A stretch of 64,000 nucleotides of DNA from Deltaproteobacteria bacterium (GTDB lineage: Bacteria > Myxococcota > Kuafuiibacteriia > Kuafuiibacteriales > Kuafuiibacteriaceae): positions 231,189 to 295,188 of the forward strand of contig JACKEN010000010.1 of the NCBI GenBank assembly GCA_020632995.1, read 5' to 3'. Every line of letters begins with the position of its first letter. Position 1 is the stretch's first letter. The notes beneath the pieces were generated by a model. It was not told where the DNA came from and did not search any database. It saw nothing but the letters and a program-made list of their open reading frames with translations. Below, piece after piece: positions 24,926 through 33,673 of the stretch. A program made the translations under genes and the position numbers.

Positions 24926-26395
24926 TCAGCTCGCGCCGCCCTCGCCGCCCTCTGCCGGGGTTTCCCCTTCAGCCGGCGGGGCCTCGGCACCGTCGGCCGG
25001 CGGGGCCTCGCCGTCGACCGGCGCGCCCTCGCCCTCCACCGCCTCGCCCTCCGCCGGGCCGTCGGTGAACACGGAGTCCACGTTGCCGGTGGCCTTGGGC
25101 TTGGTCTCCTCGGGCGGCGGCGCCGCCGCGGCCTCCTTGGCGGCCTGGATCATCAGGTCGATGCCGTTGATCTCACCGCAGAAGCCGTCGTAGTCCTCCG
25201 CGCCGCAGGTCAGGTTCTTCACCCTGAGGTACTCCTGACCGTACTTCTTGGCGCCGTCCCAGTCCTCGGCCGCGCGCTTGATGCGCATCAGCTGGAGGAT
25301 CATCTGGGCCTCCTCCTCGGCGCCCACCGGGGCGCCCTCGGCCCCCGCGGTCGCGGTGCCCTGCTCCTTGAGCTTGCGGGCCTTCTCCAGCCACTCCGAC
25401 GCCTTCGCCGGCTCCTGCAGGCCCTGGTACGAGTAGCCGAGGGACGCCGCCACGTAGTAGTTACCCGGCTGAGCCTTGGCCACCACCTCGTAGGAGCGGG
25501 CCGCCAGCCCGTAGTCGCGGTGCCCGAGGGCGAGCGCCCCGATGTTGTAGTTGGCGGGGAGGTTGTTCGGGTCGACGTCCAGCGCCTTCTTGAAGGCGGC
25601 CATCGCCTTCCCGTTCTCCTCCCGGGCCAGGTACACCATGCCCAGGTTCACGAAGATGTCGGGGTCCTTCTTGTTCTGCTCCTGAGCCAGCTTCTGGGCG
25701 TTCTCCAGGATGGTCTGGGTCAGCTTCAGCTTCTTCTGGTCGAAGTACACGAGCGCCAGGTTCTTGTAGGCATCGATGTTCTTCTGGTCCCGCATCAGGA
25801 GCTTGCGCAAGGCGGCCACCGCCTCCTTGTGCTTGCCCTTCTCGCGGTAGAGCACGCTCAGGTTGTTGAGCAGGTTCGGCTCGAAGGGATCCTTCTCGAG
25901 CGCCTTCGTGTAGAACTTGATCGCCTTGTCGACGTCGCCCGGCGCGCCCCGCGCCTTGAGCACCGCGCCCAGGTTCAAGGCGGCCTGCTTGTCGTCCGGG
26001 TTCTTGGCCAGCACCGCCTCGTAGGCGGTGGCGGCCTCGTCGAGCCGGCCGAGGCGGTGCAGGGCCACCGCCTTGTTGTACTGGACCACGGTGGCGTCGG
26101 GCTGCTTGGCCAGGACCTGGTCGTAGCCCTTCAGCGCACCCTCGAAGTCCTGGCTCTCGAACTTCTTGTTCGCGGAGGCCAGCTGCTCCTCGGGGGTCGC
26201 CACCTTGGCGGGCGGCGGCTTGGCCACCACCGGCTTCGGGGGCGGCGGCGGCGGCGCCGAGGAGCAGGCCGCGGCCAGGAGGCCCGAGGCCAACGCAAGG
26301 GGAACGCGCAGCCGGGCGTAGCCCGGCGCAGACGGGTGGGGCGGCTCCGCCGACCCGGGCCCCGAGGTGTGGGCGATGTTCTTCTTGCCGTTCAT
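24926..26395 (-). CDS. gltE: TPR lipoprotein, GltE/AglT (NfsE) homologue
   Basis: A 489-residue outer-membrane lipoprotein. The lipobox is in LALASGLLAAACSS. About eight TPR units follow (for example AVALHRLGRLDEAATAYEAV, ALNLGAVLKA, AMAAFKKALDVDPNNLPANYN), then a Cys pair region (LTCGAEDYDGFCG) and an Asp/Glu/Pro/Ala-rich tail. The ATG (26395) leaves a long 28-residue n-region before the hydrophobic core, and no better start is visible. The gene starts 8 nt after the large TPR gene's stop. AglT/GltE lipoproteins support the barrel proteins in gliding and spore-coat export. Homology is assigned by architecture and order. Confidence 0.85.
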   Translation of the reverse strand: MNGKKNIAHTSGPGSAEPPHPSAPGYARLRVPLALASGLLAAACSSAPPPPPPKPVVAKPPPAKVATPEEQLASANKKFESQDFEGALKGYDQVLAKQPDATVVQYNKAVALHRLGRLDEAATAYEAVLAKNPDDKQAALNLGAVLKARGAPGDVDKAIKFYTKALEKDPFEPNLLNNLSVLYREKGKHKEAVAALRKLLMRDQKNIDAYKNLALVYFDQKKLKLTQTILENAQKLAQEQNKKDPDIFVNLGMVYLAREENGKAMAAFKKALDVDPNNLPANYNIGALALGHRDYGLAARSYEVVAKAQPGNYYVAASLGYSYQGLQEPAKASEWLEKARKLKEQGTATAGAEGAPVGAEEEAQMILQLMRIKRAAEDWDGAKKYGQEYLRVKNLTCGAEDYDGFCGEINGIDLMIQAAKEAAAAPPPEETKPKATGNVDSVFTDGPAEGEAVEGEGAPVDGEAPPADGAEAPPAEGETPAEGGEGGAS

Positions 26396-26403
26396 CGTCG
26401 TGA

Positions 26404-29400
26404 TCACTCCGCGGCCCCGGCCGCACCCTCGCTGACCGCGCCCGCACCGGCGCCGCCCGCGTCCTTGTCGTCGGTCGCCCCCGGCGTCGCCTCGTCGTTG
26501 GCGGGCGCAGGCGTGGGCGCGGCGAAGGTCGCCTCCGCGGCGGAGCGGATGTCCGCCACGATGAAGCCCTCCGCGCCCTTGAAGTTCCGCTTCTGCAGAT
26601 CCGGGAACTTGTTCGGGTTGAGCTCCTTGAGGTTGTCCTGCGCGGTCAGGGTGCACTTGTTGTAGATGTTCAGCTCGTAGGCCTTGCTGAGCGCGCTCTC
26701 GAAGGCCTGCAGACCCTTCTCCTCCGGCCCGAGGGCGACGTTGTCGAGCTCGGCCTTGTAGATCTCGATCTGGTCCTCGTCGAGGCGCGGGGGCAGCGGC
26801 GCGTTCCGGATGGAGTCCGCCACCTCGCGGTAGACCTGGCCCATGCGGGTCAGCGCGCAGATACCGTAGTCGCCGTTGCCGTAGGTGAGGATGCTGAGGA
26901 ACTTGCCAGGCGTCTTGCACTTGGCCTCACCCGAGTCGACGCAGGCCAGCTCCTCGGCCTTGTTCAGCTTCGCGAGCAGGCTCTTCTTGTTCAGGGTCAC
27001 CTTCAGCTTCTCGAAGCCGACGTACTCCGGCTCGAGCAGCTCGAAGGCGGCGTGGGCGCCGGCCAGGCGGGCCCCGTCGGCCTCCTGGTCCTTCTTGTCC
27101 AGCTTCGGGTACTCCTTGACCAGCCACTGGTACTCCTTGACCGCGCCCTTCTTGTTGTTGAGCTTCTCCTGAGCCAGCGCGTACCGGTACCGCGACTCGA
27201 AGATCTTGGCCTGCGAGGCCTTCTTGTAGCTCTTCTGGTAGTCGTCGAAGCAGGAGGCGACCTTCTTCCAGTCCTCCTTCAGCTCCTGGAGCTCGCAGAT
27301 GCGCCAGGCCACGTCGGCCACGTCGGCCTGCTTCGAGAACTCCTTGGTGTACTTCTCGAACTGCTTGATCGCGTCATCGTACCGGCCGAGGCCCAGGTAG
27401 TAGATGCCCGCGTTGAAGAGCGCGTTCGGGGCCTGCTCATCCTTGGTGTAGGTCTTGTAGTAGTACAGGTACAGGTCCGCCGCGGTCTCGAAGTCCGCGA
27501 TCCGCTCGTAGAACGTGGCCAGGAGCAGGTCGTTCTTCTGCGTGAGGTCGGACTTCTTGTACTCCTTCTTCATCAGCTCCGCCGCCTCGATGCCGCGGTC
27601 GAGCTCGTCGGCCTGGTTGTAGATCAGCACCGCGGAGTAGAGCGCCTTGTCGGCGTACTGCGAGGACGGGAAGCGCTCCTGGAACGAGGCGAAGCGCGCC
27701 GCCACCTTGCCCAGGGCCTCCTGCTTGGCCGCGTCGTCCTTCAGGTCACGCGCCGACTTCTCGGCCGTCTGAACCGAAAGGTAGCTTGCGCCCTCGAGCA
27801 GGGTCTGGACCTCGTCCTTGAACTTCTTGTCGCCCTTCGCCAGCTTGTCGTTGTCGCGGAACTTCTCCGCGTAGAAGGCGAGCTCGTCCCACTTCTTCTG
27901 CACGTTCAGCGAGTCGAGGACCAGGTTCGCCGCCTTCTTCGACAGGTCGTCGCCCGGCCAGCGGTCGATGATCTCGAAGTACCGCTCGGCCGCGGAGACG
28001 AAGTGGTTGTGCTTGAAGTAGAGGTACGCCGCCTTGAACTTGATGGCGGGGAGCTCGTTGTCCTTCGGGTCGGCGATCTTGAAGTAGAGGTCGCAGGCGT
28101 CGGAGAGCTGCTGCTCGATCTCGGGGATGGGCTCCTCGTTGTAGCTCTTCTCCTTGTCGAGGCCGGCCAGCTTGATCTTCGTGACGGTCTTGGCGTCGGT
28201 GCCGCCCTTCTCCTTCTTCTCGTCGATCTTCTTGGTCCGGTCGAGCTTGCCCTTGTCCTCGCCGGTGGCGACGATCTTCTCGAGGGCCAGGATCTGGTTG
28301 TAGGCCGAGATCCGCGCGTACTTGCCTTGCGCCTTGCCGTCCGTCTTGGACGTGGCCACCTTCAGGTACTGGCCAGCCGCGTTGCGCCACTCCTCGAGCG
28401 CCCACAGCACCTCGGCGTAGAAGAAGCGCATCTGGTAGGCGCTCTCGGTGTCGCTGAACGCGTCGAGGTACTTGGCGTAGATGTCGCGCGCCAGCTCGTA
28501 GGTCGGCACGTCCTTCCGCTTCTGGGCGTCGCGGTGGTAGTCGGTCACCAGGTCGCGCAGCTTGGACTCGGTCAGGTCGTAGGCGTACTCGAGGGCCGCC
28601 TTGCCCTTCTCGCCCTGGCTCTGCTGGGCGCGGTACCACGGGGTGCCGGGCCGGTAGAGATCCACCAGGCGCTCGACCTCCTTCCGGACGCTCTCGCGAT
28701 CGCTCATCTGCGAGAACGCCTCGACGATGGACGCCTGCAGGTAGGGCGCCTTGTCGTGCATCGGGTACTTGTCGATGAGCAGGCGGTAGCTCTTGATCTC
28801 GAGGTTCCACTTGCCCTGCTCGTGGAACAGGCCGCCGAGCCGGGTGGTGTAGCGGATGGCGATGTCCTCGCCGCCCTTCTTCTTGAAGTACGCGAAGGCG
28901 GTGTCGACCTCGTCGACGTACGAGAAGAAGCGGGCCAGGTCGCCCAGGGCCTCGTTCTTCAGCTGCACGGCGCGCTTGGACTGGTTGCTCTCCGACTTCT
29001 CGATCACCTTCTTCAGCTTCACGATGCCGGCCGCGTACTCCTGGATGTTGTAGTCGCACCAGGCCAGCTTGTAGAGCGCGTAGTCGTAGATGCGCGGCTC
29101 GGACGAGGCCAGCGCGCGCTCGTAGGCCTTCCTGGCCTTGATGACGTTGTTGTCGCCGAAGAAGTGCTCACCCAGCTGCAGGTAGGCGTCGGCCACCAGG
29201 CGGCTGTTGGGGAACTGCTTGATCAGCGTCCAGTAGTGGTTGACGGCCTTCTTCTTGTTGCCCGCCTCGTACTCGTTGTAGCCGAGGTAGAAGAGCACCT
29301 CGTCGTTGCGCTCATAGGTCGGGTACTCGCCCAGGACCTTGGCGTACAGCTTGAGGGCGTTCTGCTTGATCAGCTCGGACTCACGGATGTGGTCCTTCAC

Positions 29401-29928
29401 CTCGGGCTGGGAGCCGGTGCCGCCCTGCTCGACCCAGGCCTGGTAGGCCTTCTCGTACTCCTCCATCTCGAGGCCGTACCGGTACTTCGACTTCTCCCAG
29501 TACAGCTCGGCGAGGCGGAAGATCATCTCGGCCTTCCGGCTGGAGGGGGCCTTCGGGATCAGCTTCTTCAGCTCCTCGATGGCCTCGTCCCGCTTCTGGT
29601 CCGCCTGGCGGGTCCGCGCGATTTCCTTCTGATCGATGGTCGTCTCGATCTTGAAAGAGGCCGCCCCGGCGCGCTTGAGCGGATCCTCCTTCTTGGGCTC
29701 CGCCGGCTTGGCCACCTCGGTCTTCTTGGCGGCCTCTTCCTCGGCCTCCTTGCTCACCGTGGCCTTCTTGGCCTTGGTGCTCTTCGTGGCCTTCTTCTTC
29801 TTCTTCTTCGCCGCCTCCGCGACGCTGGGCGTCACGGCCTGGACGGTGAAGGTGGCGCCAGCGGCGAGGCCGAGCACCAGGGTCAGCTTCCGAAGGAGCG
29901 CCAGACGGGACCGGGGGTATGGCATCAT
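26404..29928 (-). CDS. gltD: Very large periplasmic TPR protein, GltD/AgmU (NfsD) homologue
   Basis: A 1174-residue exported protein. A signal peptide (LTLVLGLAAGATFTVQAVTPSVAEA) is followed by a Lys-rich segment (AKKKKKKATKSTKAKK). More than a dozen degenerate TPR/SEL1-like helices then run to the C terminus. They are rich in Tyr/Asp/Lys, e.g. LYAKVLGEYPTYERNDEVLF and ALFNAGIYYLGLGRYDDAIKQF. The end is a disordered Ala/Gly tail. Two ATGs in tandem (29928 and 29925) could start it. Size and architecture match AgmU/GltD, a periplasmic scaffold of about 1200 residues. It is preceded by a 264 bp non-coding gap, so an internal promoter is possible. Confidence 0.85.
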   Translation of the reverse strand: MMPYPRSRLALLRKLTLVLGLAAGATFTVQAVTPSVAEAAKKKKKKATKSTKAKKATVSKEAEEEAAKKTEVAKPAEPKKEDPLKRAGAASFKIETTIDQKEIARTRQADQKRDEAIEELKKLIPKAPSSRKAEMIFRLAELYWEKSKYRYGLEMEEYEKAYQAWVEQGGTGSQPEVKDHIRESELIKQNALKLYAKVLGEYPTYERNDEVLFYLGYNEYEAGNKKKAVNHYWTLIKQFPNSRLVADAYLQLGEHFFGDNNVIKARKAYERALASSEPRIYDYALYKLAWCDYNIQEYAAGIVKLKKVIEKSESNQSKRAVQLKNEALGDLARFFSYVDEVDTAFAYFKKKGGEDIAIRYTTRLGGLFHEQGKWNLEIKSYRLLIDKYPMHDKAPYLQASIVEAFSQMSDRESVRKEVERLVDLYRPGTPWYRAQQSQGEKGKAALEYAYDLTESKLRDLVTDYHRDAQKRKDVPTYELARDIYAKYLDAFSDTESAYQMRFFYAEVLWALEEWRNAAGQYLKVATSKTDGKAQGKYARISAYNQILALEKIVATGEDKGKLDRTKKIDEKKEKGGTDAKTVTKIKLAGLDKEKSYNEEPIPEIEQQLSDACDLYFKIADPKDNELPAIKFKAAYLYFKHNHFVSAAERYFEIIDRWPGDDLSKKAANLVLDSLNVQKKWDELAFYAEKFRDNDKLAKGDKKFKDEVQTLLEGASYLSVQTAEKSARDLKDDAAKQEALGKVAARFASFQERFPSSQYADKALYSAVLIYNQADELDRGIEAAELMKKEYKKSDLTQKNDLLLATFYERIADFETAADLYLYYYKTYTKDEQAPNALFNAGIYYLGLGRYDDAIKQFEKYTKEFSKQADVADVAWRICELQELKEDWKKVASCFDDYQKSYKKASQAKIFESRYRYALAQEKLNNKKGAVKEYQWLVKEYPKLDKKDQEADGARLAGAHAAFELLEPEYVGFEKLKVTLNKKSLLAKLNKAEELACVDSGEAKCKTPGKFLSILTYGNGDYGICALTRMGQVYREVADSIRNAPLPPRLDEDQIEIYKAELDNVALGPEEKGLQAFESALSKAYELNIYNKCTLTAQDNLKELNPNKFPDLQKRNFKGAEGFIVADIRSAAEATFAAPTPAPANDEATPGATDDKDAGGAGAGAVSEGAAGAAE

Positions 29929-30192
29929 ATGCGGGTTACCTCGCACCGGCCCTGGGGGCCGGGACTTGCGGACCATGCACGACGGGAACGGAGCAATGGA
30001 CCCGCCGTGTGACCGATAGGTGTGATCTTTCTGACAGGGTGAACCGCTCGGTCAACAAATAACCCGCGCCTCTGTTCCCGGATCGGGTAGGCGCTGCACC
30101 GCAAACGCACACCCGGGTAATCCCAAAGCGGGACACACGGGAGCGCGTTGTCGATACCCAAGGGTCTGGGGAGCGGCACGAGGGGGGTGGCC
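29929..30192 (-). other. 264-bp intergenic region within the Glt/Nfs operon
   Basis: No ORF of credible coding character and no strong hairpin with a T-tract were seen. On the minus strand a TTGACC hexamer (30055-30050) is followed at 17-bp spacing only by a poor -10, AGAAAG. A secondary promoter for the large TPR gene is therefore possible but unsupported. Confidence 0.4.
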
Positions 30193-31716
30193 CTACTGGA
30201 AGACTTCCGCGACGCACTCGTCCTTGATGGAGTGCTGGTAGTAGCCGAGCTCGTCGATCCAGTACTCGCCCTGGAAGGCCCAGTACTGGTACTTCGCGTT
30301 GGGCACCACGGGCCGGGGGCCCTGGGCGCGCGGGCCCTTGGTGATGTCCTTGCCCTGCTCGAGCATCTTGCGCTCGGCGTCCGCGGTCTCGAACTTGATG
30401 ATCCGCGCCTGGTTGAGGAAGTCGTCGAGGAACACCGCCTCACGGCGGATCTGGTCGCGCACCAGCTTGCCGGTGAGCGCGACGCGGCTCGCGCGCTGAT
30501 CCTCGAGCAGGTTGACCAGCTGGGCCTTGAAGCTGCCCTCGGGGAACGAGGACTTCGCGTTGCCGATCTCCCGGTCGACCTCCTGCACCTGGGCGAGGAA
30601 CTTCTTGTAGCGGAGGTTGTTGGCGATCTGCAGCCGGATCTCCTCGGGGAAGGTCTTGTCGCCCTTCACGATGAGGTCGACCATCTCGGCGTCGGTCTGG
30701 TCGCCCTCCATCCACGGCTTCAGCGAGTCGCCCATCGGCTCGTAGATGGCGAAGAAGCTGTCCAGCGTGTTGCGGACCCGGTCGAAGTGGCACATCTGGA
30801 AGTAGGTGGTGGCCTTCAGCACGAAGGACTCCGCCCGGTACCGGTCATCGAAGTAGGGGCTCTGGATGGAGTGCACCATGCCCAGCGCCTTGCCGAACGA
30901 GGCGTTCTGGAAGTAGGCCCAGCCCGACTCGAACATCGCGTCGTACCAGTCGTCGGAGAAGCGCGGCACCTTCTCGTAGAACTCCACGCTCCGGGCGAAG
31001 TCGCCCTGCGAGTAGTAGGCGCGCGCCTTACCGAGGATCGCCAGGCGGTAGAGCTTCTTCTCCTTCTCGCCGGTGGCGCCGGTGAGCTTGGTCTCCATGT
31101 TGGAGAAGTACTTGATGGCCTCGCTGTAGTCGTCGGCGCCCTTCTCGGTCGCGGTGCGGACGGCCATGATCGCCAGCAGGTACTGCGCCTTCAGGTAGAA
31201 GGGCGAGGACTCCGTCACCGCGTCGAGGAACTGCTGCGCCTCGACGTAGTTCGCGCGCCGCTGCGAGATCATGCCGATCATGTAGTTGATCGCGTTCAGC
31301 GCCTCGGCCGGCATGCTAGCGAAGGCCTCGCTGTAGCCCTTGTTGATGATCTCGGGGATCAGGGTGTCGTCCCCGATCTCCTCGGCCACCGACAGCAGGC
31401 CCTCGGCCGCCTTCAGGAAGTACGGGTGCCCCTGACCGGAGGTGAAGACCTCGCCGTAGAACTGGTAGGCGGGCAGGTAGTAGCCCGCCTTGAACAGCGA
31501 ATGCGCCAGGTAGTACTCGGCCTTCACCCGGGAGTCGGGGTCGTCCGAGTTCTCCTTGACGTCGTAGAACAGGAAGGCCGCGTCCGTGTAGTTGTCGGAG
31601 TTGTAGGCCTGGATTGCCCGGTCGATGTCCTGGGCGAAGGCGGGGGTCGACGCGGTCGCGCCGGCGACCGCCACCAGGAGCCCTGCCCCGAGCCGGGTGC
31701 GGATCTTGAAGGTCAT
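30193..31716 (-). CDS. gltC: Periplasmic TPR protein, GltC/NfsC-like
   Basis: A 507-residue exported protein. After the signal peptide (LLVAVAGATASTPAFA|QD) come TPR-like helices (AIQAYNSDNYTDAAFLFYDV, ARAYYSQGDFARSVEFYEKV, AMFESGWAYFQNASFGKALG). A long charged helical region follows (LRYKKFLAQVQEVDREIG), and it ends in an aromatic motif (YQYWAFQGEYWIDELGYYQ). This fits GltC/NfsC, a periplasmic TPR component of the gliding/spore-coat complex. ATG at 31716. It lies 34 bp after the second barrel gene. Co-transcription with the barrels is likely. Confidence 0.8.
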   Translation of the reverse strand: MTFKIRTRLGAGLLVAVAGATASTPAFAQDIDRAIQAYNSDNYTDAAFLFYDVKENSDDPDSRVKAEYYLAHSLFKAGYYLPAYQFYGEVFTSGQGHPYFLKAAEGLLSVAEEIGDDTLIPEIINKGYSEAFASMPAEALNAINYMIGMISQRRANYVEAQQFLDAVTESSPFYLKAQYLLAIMAVRTATEKGADDYSEAIKYFSNMETKLTGATGEKEKKLYRLAILGKARAYYSQGDFARSVEFYEKVPRFSDDWYDAMFESGWAYFQNASFGKALGMVHSIQSPYFDDRYRAESFVLKATTYFQMCHFDRVRNTLDSFFAIYEPMGDSLKPWMEGDQTDAEMVDLIVKGDKTFPEEIRLQIANNLRYKKFLAQVQEVDREIGNAKSSFPEGSFKAQLVNLLEDQRASRVALTGKLVRDQIRREAVFLDDFLNQARIIKFETADAERKMLEQGKDITKGPRAQGPRPVVPNAKYQYWAFQGEYWIDELGYYQHSIKDECVAEVFQ

Positions 31717-31750
31717 CTCGCGTAGTCCTCGTAGGTCCCGACCCAAGCGG

Positions 31751-32680
31751 TCAGTCCTCGTCCCCGCCGAGCAGGAAGCTCAGGCCGATCTGCGCGAAGA
31801 CGTTGCTCCGCACCGCGTCCGACAGCGCGTCCCCTGCGTTGCCCGGCCGGTAGACGCGAGCCACGAACAGGTAGTCCTTCACCTCGAACTTCAGCGCCAT
31901 CCAGGTGGAGAAGTGGAAGCGCACGCCGCCCGAGAACGCGCCCATCACCCGGAAGGTGTTGGGCTCGTAGAACACCTGGTCGACGACGCCGTCGATGGTG
32001 TCGACCTGATCGGGGTTGCAGACCACCTCGCCCTTGCTGTCCACGGGGAAGCCGCGGTTGGGATCGAGGTCGTTCTGGTTGTCGCACTGGACGCGGGTCT
32101 GGCCCACGCCCACCCCGGCGCCGAGGTAGAAGTTGAAGTTGCCGAGGAACTTGTTGAAGATCTGGAGCTTGCCGTAGATGGGGCTCCACTGCACGCCGAC
32201 CCCCGCCGCCCACAGCATCTGGGTGAGCTTCGCGGTGTCGCTGCGCAGCTTCTTCTTGTTCAGGATCTCGTTCGTGAACGAGGACTCGTTCGGGAACATG
32301 TACGCGCCGTACACCTCCAGGCCGAAGTTCTCGGACAGGTGGTACACGATGCTCGCCGCCGGAGCGAAGGTCTGGACGAAGCGGTCCGAGAAGGACATCG
32401 ACGCCATCGGGGTCAGCTCGAACTTGCCGTCCACCAGGAAGGCCTTGCGCTGCACCGCGTAGATGGTCTCCTGGTCGTCGGAGACGCGCGCGAAAGGCGC
32501 CTTGCCGTTGGCCACCACGGGCTCGGCCGGCTTGACCGGCTCCGCCGGCTCACTGCTCGCGAGGGGATCGACCTCGCCCTCGTCCCCCTCGGCCTGCGCG
32601 AACGCGAAGGCGGGGGCGAGGGTGAGGGCAGCGGCCGCGGCCACCGAGAAGACACGCTGGGCGGGCTTGACGCGACGCAT
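31751..32680 (-). CDS. Outer-membrane beta-barrel protein, GltB/NfsB-like position
   Basis: A 309-residue exported protein. The signal peptide ends at FAFAQ, and an acidic Pro/Glu/Ala linker leads into a barrel of about 230 residues with alternating strands (FGLEVYGAYMF, FYLGAGVGVGQTRV, VRFHFSTWMALKFEVKDYLFV). A Cys pair flanks an acidic loop (VQCDNQNDLD, VVCNPDQVD). The ATG at 32680 shares one base with the stop of the preceding barrel gene (TGATG). A GTG one codon earlier is also possible. The two barrels are related in size and layout, including a conserved DY[FL]F near the end, like the paired GltA/GltB or NfsA/NfsB porins. Confidence 0.8.
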   Translation of the reverse strand: MRRVKPAQRVFSVAAAAALTLAPAFAFAQAEGDEGEVDPLASSEPAEPVKPAEPVVANGKAPFARVSDDQETIYAVQRKAFLVDGKFELTPMASMSFSDRFVQTFAPAASIVYHLSENFGLEVYGAYMFPNESSFTNEILNKKKLRSDTAKLTQMLWAAGVGVQWSPIYGKLQIFNKFLGNFNFYLGAGVGVGQTRVQCDNQNDLDPNRGFPVDSKGEVVCNPDQVDTIDGVVDQVFYEPNTFRVMGAFSGGVRFHFSTWMALKFEVKDYLFVARVYRPGNAGDALSDAVRSNVFAQIGLSFLLGGDED

Positions 32681-33405
32681 CACTCGCCACCTCCGAAGGT
32701 GAACTCGGCGCCGACCTGCACGTGGGGGTTCCAGGTCATGCCCCCCACACCCGTGGCGGGCTCCGGAAAGAAGTAGTCACGGAACTCGGCGCGGACGCCG
32801 ATCCAGTCGACGATGTGGAAGCGCAGCCCCAGCCCGAGGTTCGCCACCAGCGTCACCTTGGAGTCGTAGCTGATCGCGACGGTGTCGTTGAGGTTGGTGT
32901 TCTTGCGCCGCACCCCGCCCGCGCCGACCCCGCCGATCAGGTAGAGCTCGAAGGACGGGTTGACCTCGGAGGCGAAGGACATCTTGCCGTACAGCGGGAC
33001 GAACACGAGGTCCGCGCCCGCCAACCACTGGAGCTGGAACAGGTCGCCCAGCGTCTCGCAGTCGGCATCGGTGCTGACCTGGCAGGTCGGGTCGCTCTCC
33101 GCCCGGATCGCGTCACCGATGTTGGTCTCGCTCCCGAAGAAGTAGCCCGCGGTCACGCCGACGCCCAGCATGTCGGTGAAGCTGTACTGGTAGGTGGCCA
33201 CGAAGCCGGTGTCCTGCACCAGCTTGGTGATCACCGCGGTGGTCAGCATGATCGACGCCTGCTGCTTGCCGCCCGCGCCGTAGCGCTTGTCGAGGAGCAC
33301 CGGCAACAGCGCGGGATCCTCACCGCCCTGCAGGGCGAGGGCGCGCGTCTCGGCGCCCGCCACCACTACGCCTGTGGCTACCAGGGTCAGAAGAACCCGA
33401 CGCAT
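32680..33405 (-). CDS. Outer-membrane beta-barrel protein, GltA/NfsA-like position (first gene of operon)
   Basis: A 241-residue exported protein. The signal peptide MRRVLLTLVATGVVVAGAETRALA precedes a barrel: FVATYQYSFTDMLGVGVTAGYFFG, FELYLIGGVGAGGV, LVANLGLGLRFHIVDWIGVRAEFRDYFF. It ends VGAEFTFGGGE, so the last Phe is not strictly terminal. Loop Cys residues (TCQVSTDADC) may form a disulfide. It is translationally coupled to the second barrel gene (TGATG). Transcription would start in the 268-bp divergent region upstream, which holds a 14-bp palindrome. The A versus B assignment is by order only. Confidence 0.78.
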   Translation of the reverse strand: MRRVLLTLVATGVVVAGAETRALALQGGEDPALLPVLLDKRYGAGGKQQASIMLTTAVITKLVQDTGFVATYQYSFTDMLGVGVTAGYFFGSETNIGDAIRAESDPTCQVSTDADCETLGDLFQLQWLAGADLVFVPLYGKMSFASEVNPSFELYLIGGVGAGGVRRKNTNLNDTVAISYDSKVTLVANLGLGLRFHIVDWIGVRAEFRDYFFPEPATGVGGMTWNPHVQVGAEFTFGGGE

Positions 33406-33572
33406 GGTGGTCGCCCTCCCTGTGGTCGTGGTCGAACGAGCCGACCCGCCCCTCTGCGCCGGGCTCTGCCCGGCCGCGCGCTCCGCTGGAACTTCGCTGA
33501 TTCTCATGGCTGATGACCTGCCTCCGAAGAGCGCAGTCGGGCGGAGTCGCTATCATGCGGCCGTAGGGGTGG

Positions 33573-33586
33573 CAACCTTCAGGTTG
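33573..33586. promoter_or_regulatory. Palindrome CAACCT-TC-AGGTTG in divergent promoter region
   Basis: A perfect 6-bp inverted repeat around a 2-bp centre lies 168 bp before the barrel operon start and 88 bp before the R/G-rich protein gene. It is a candidate binding site for a dimeric regulator shared by the divergent genes. No clear -35/-10 pair was seen. Confidence 0.4.
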
Positions 33587-33673
33587 GTCATCCGACGTTT
33601 GTCGGGGGTCAATCTTGCGCTGTTGGAATGCGGACTTGCCCCGGTTCTCGGCCGGTGCGATGCCCATCCGTGC

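Noticed and set aside
30027..30055. Promoter TTGACC with AGAAAG upstream of the giant TPR gene
   Set aside because: The -10 matches only two of six bases, so it was left as an open possibility in the intergenic entry.
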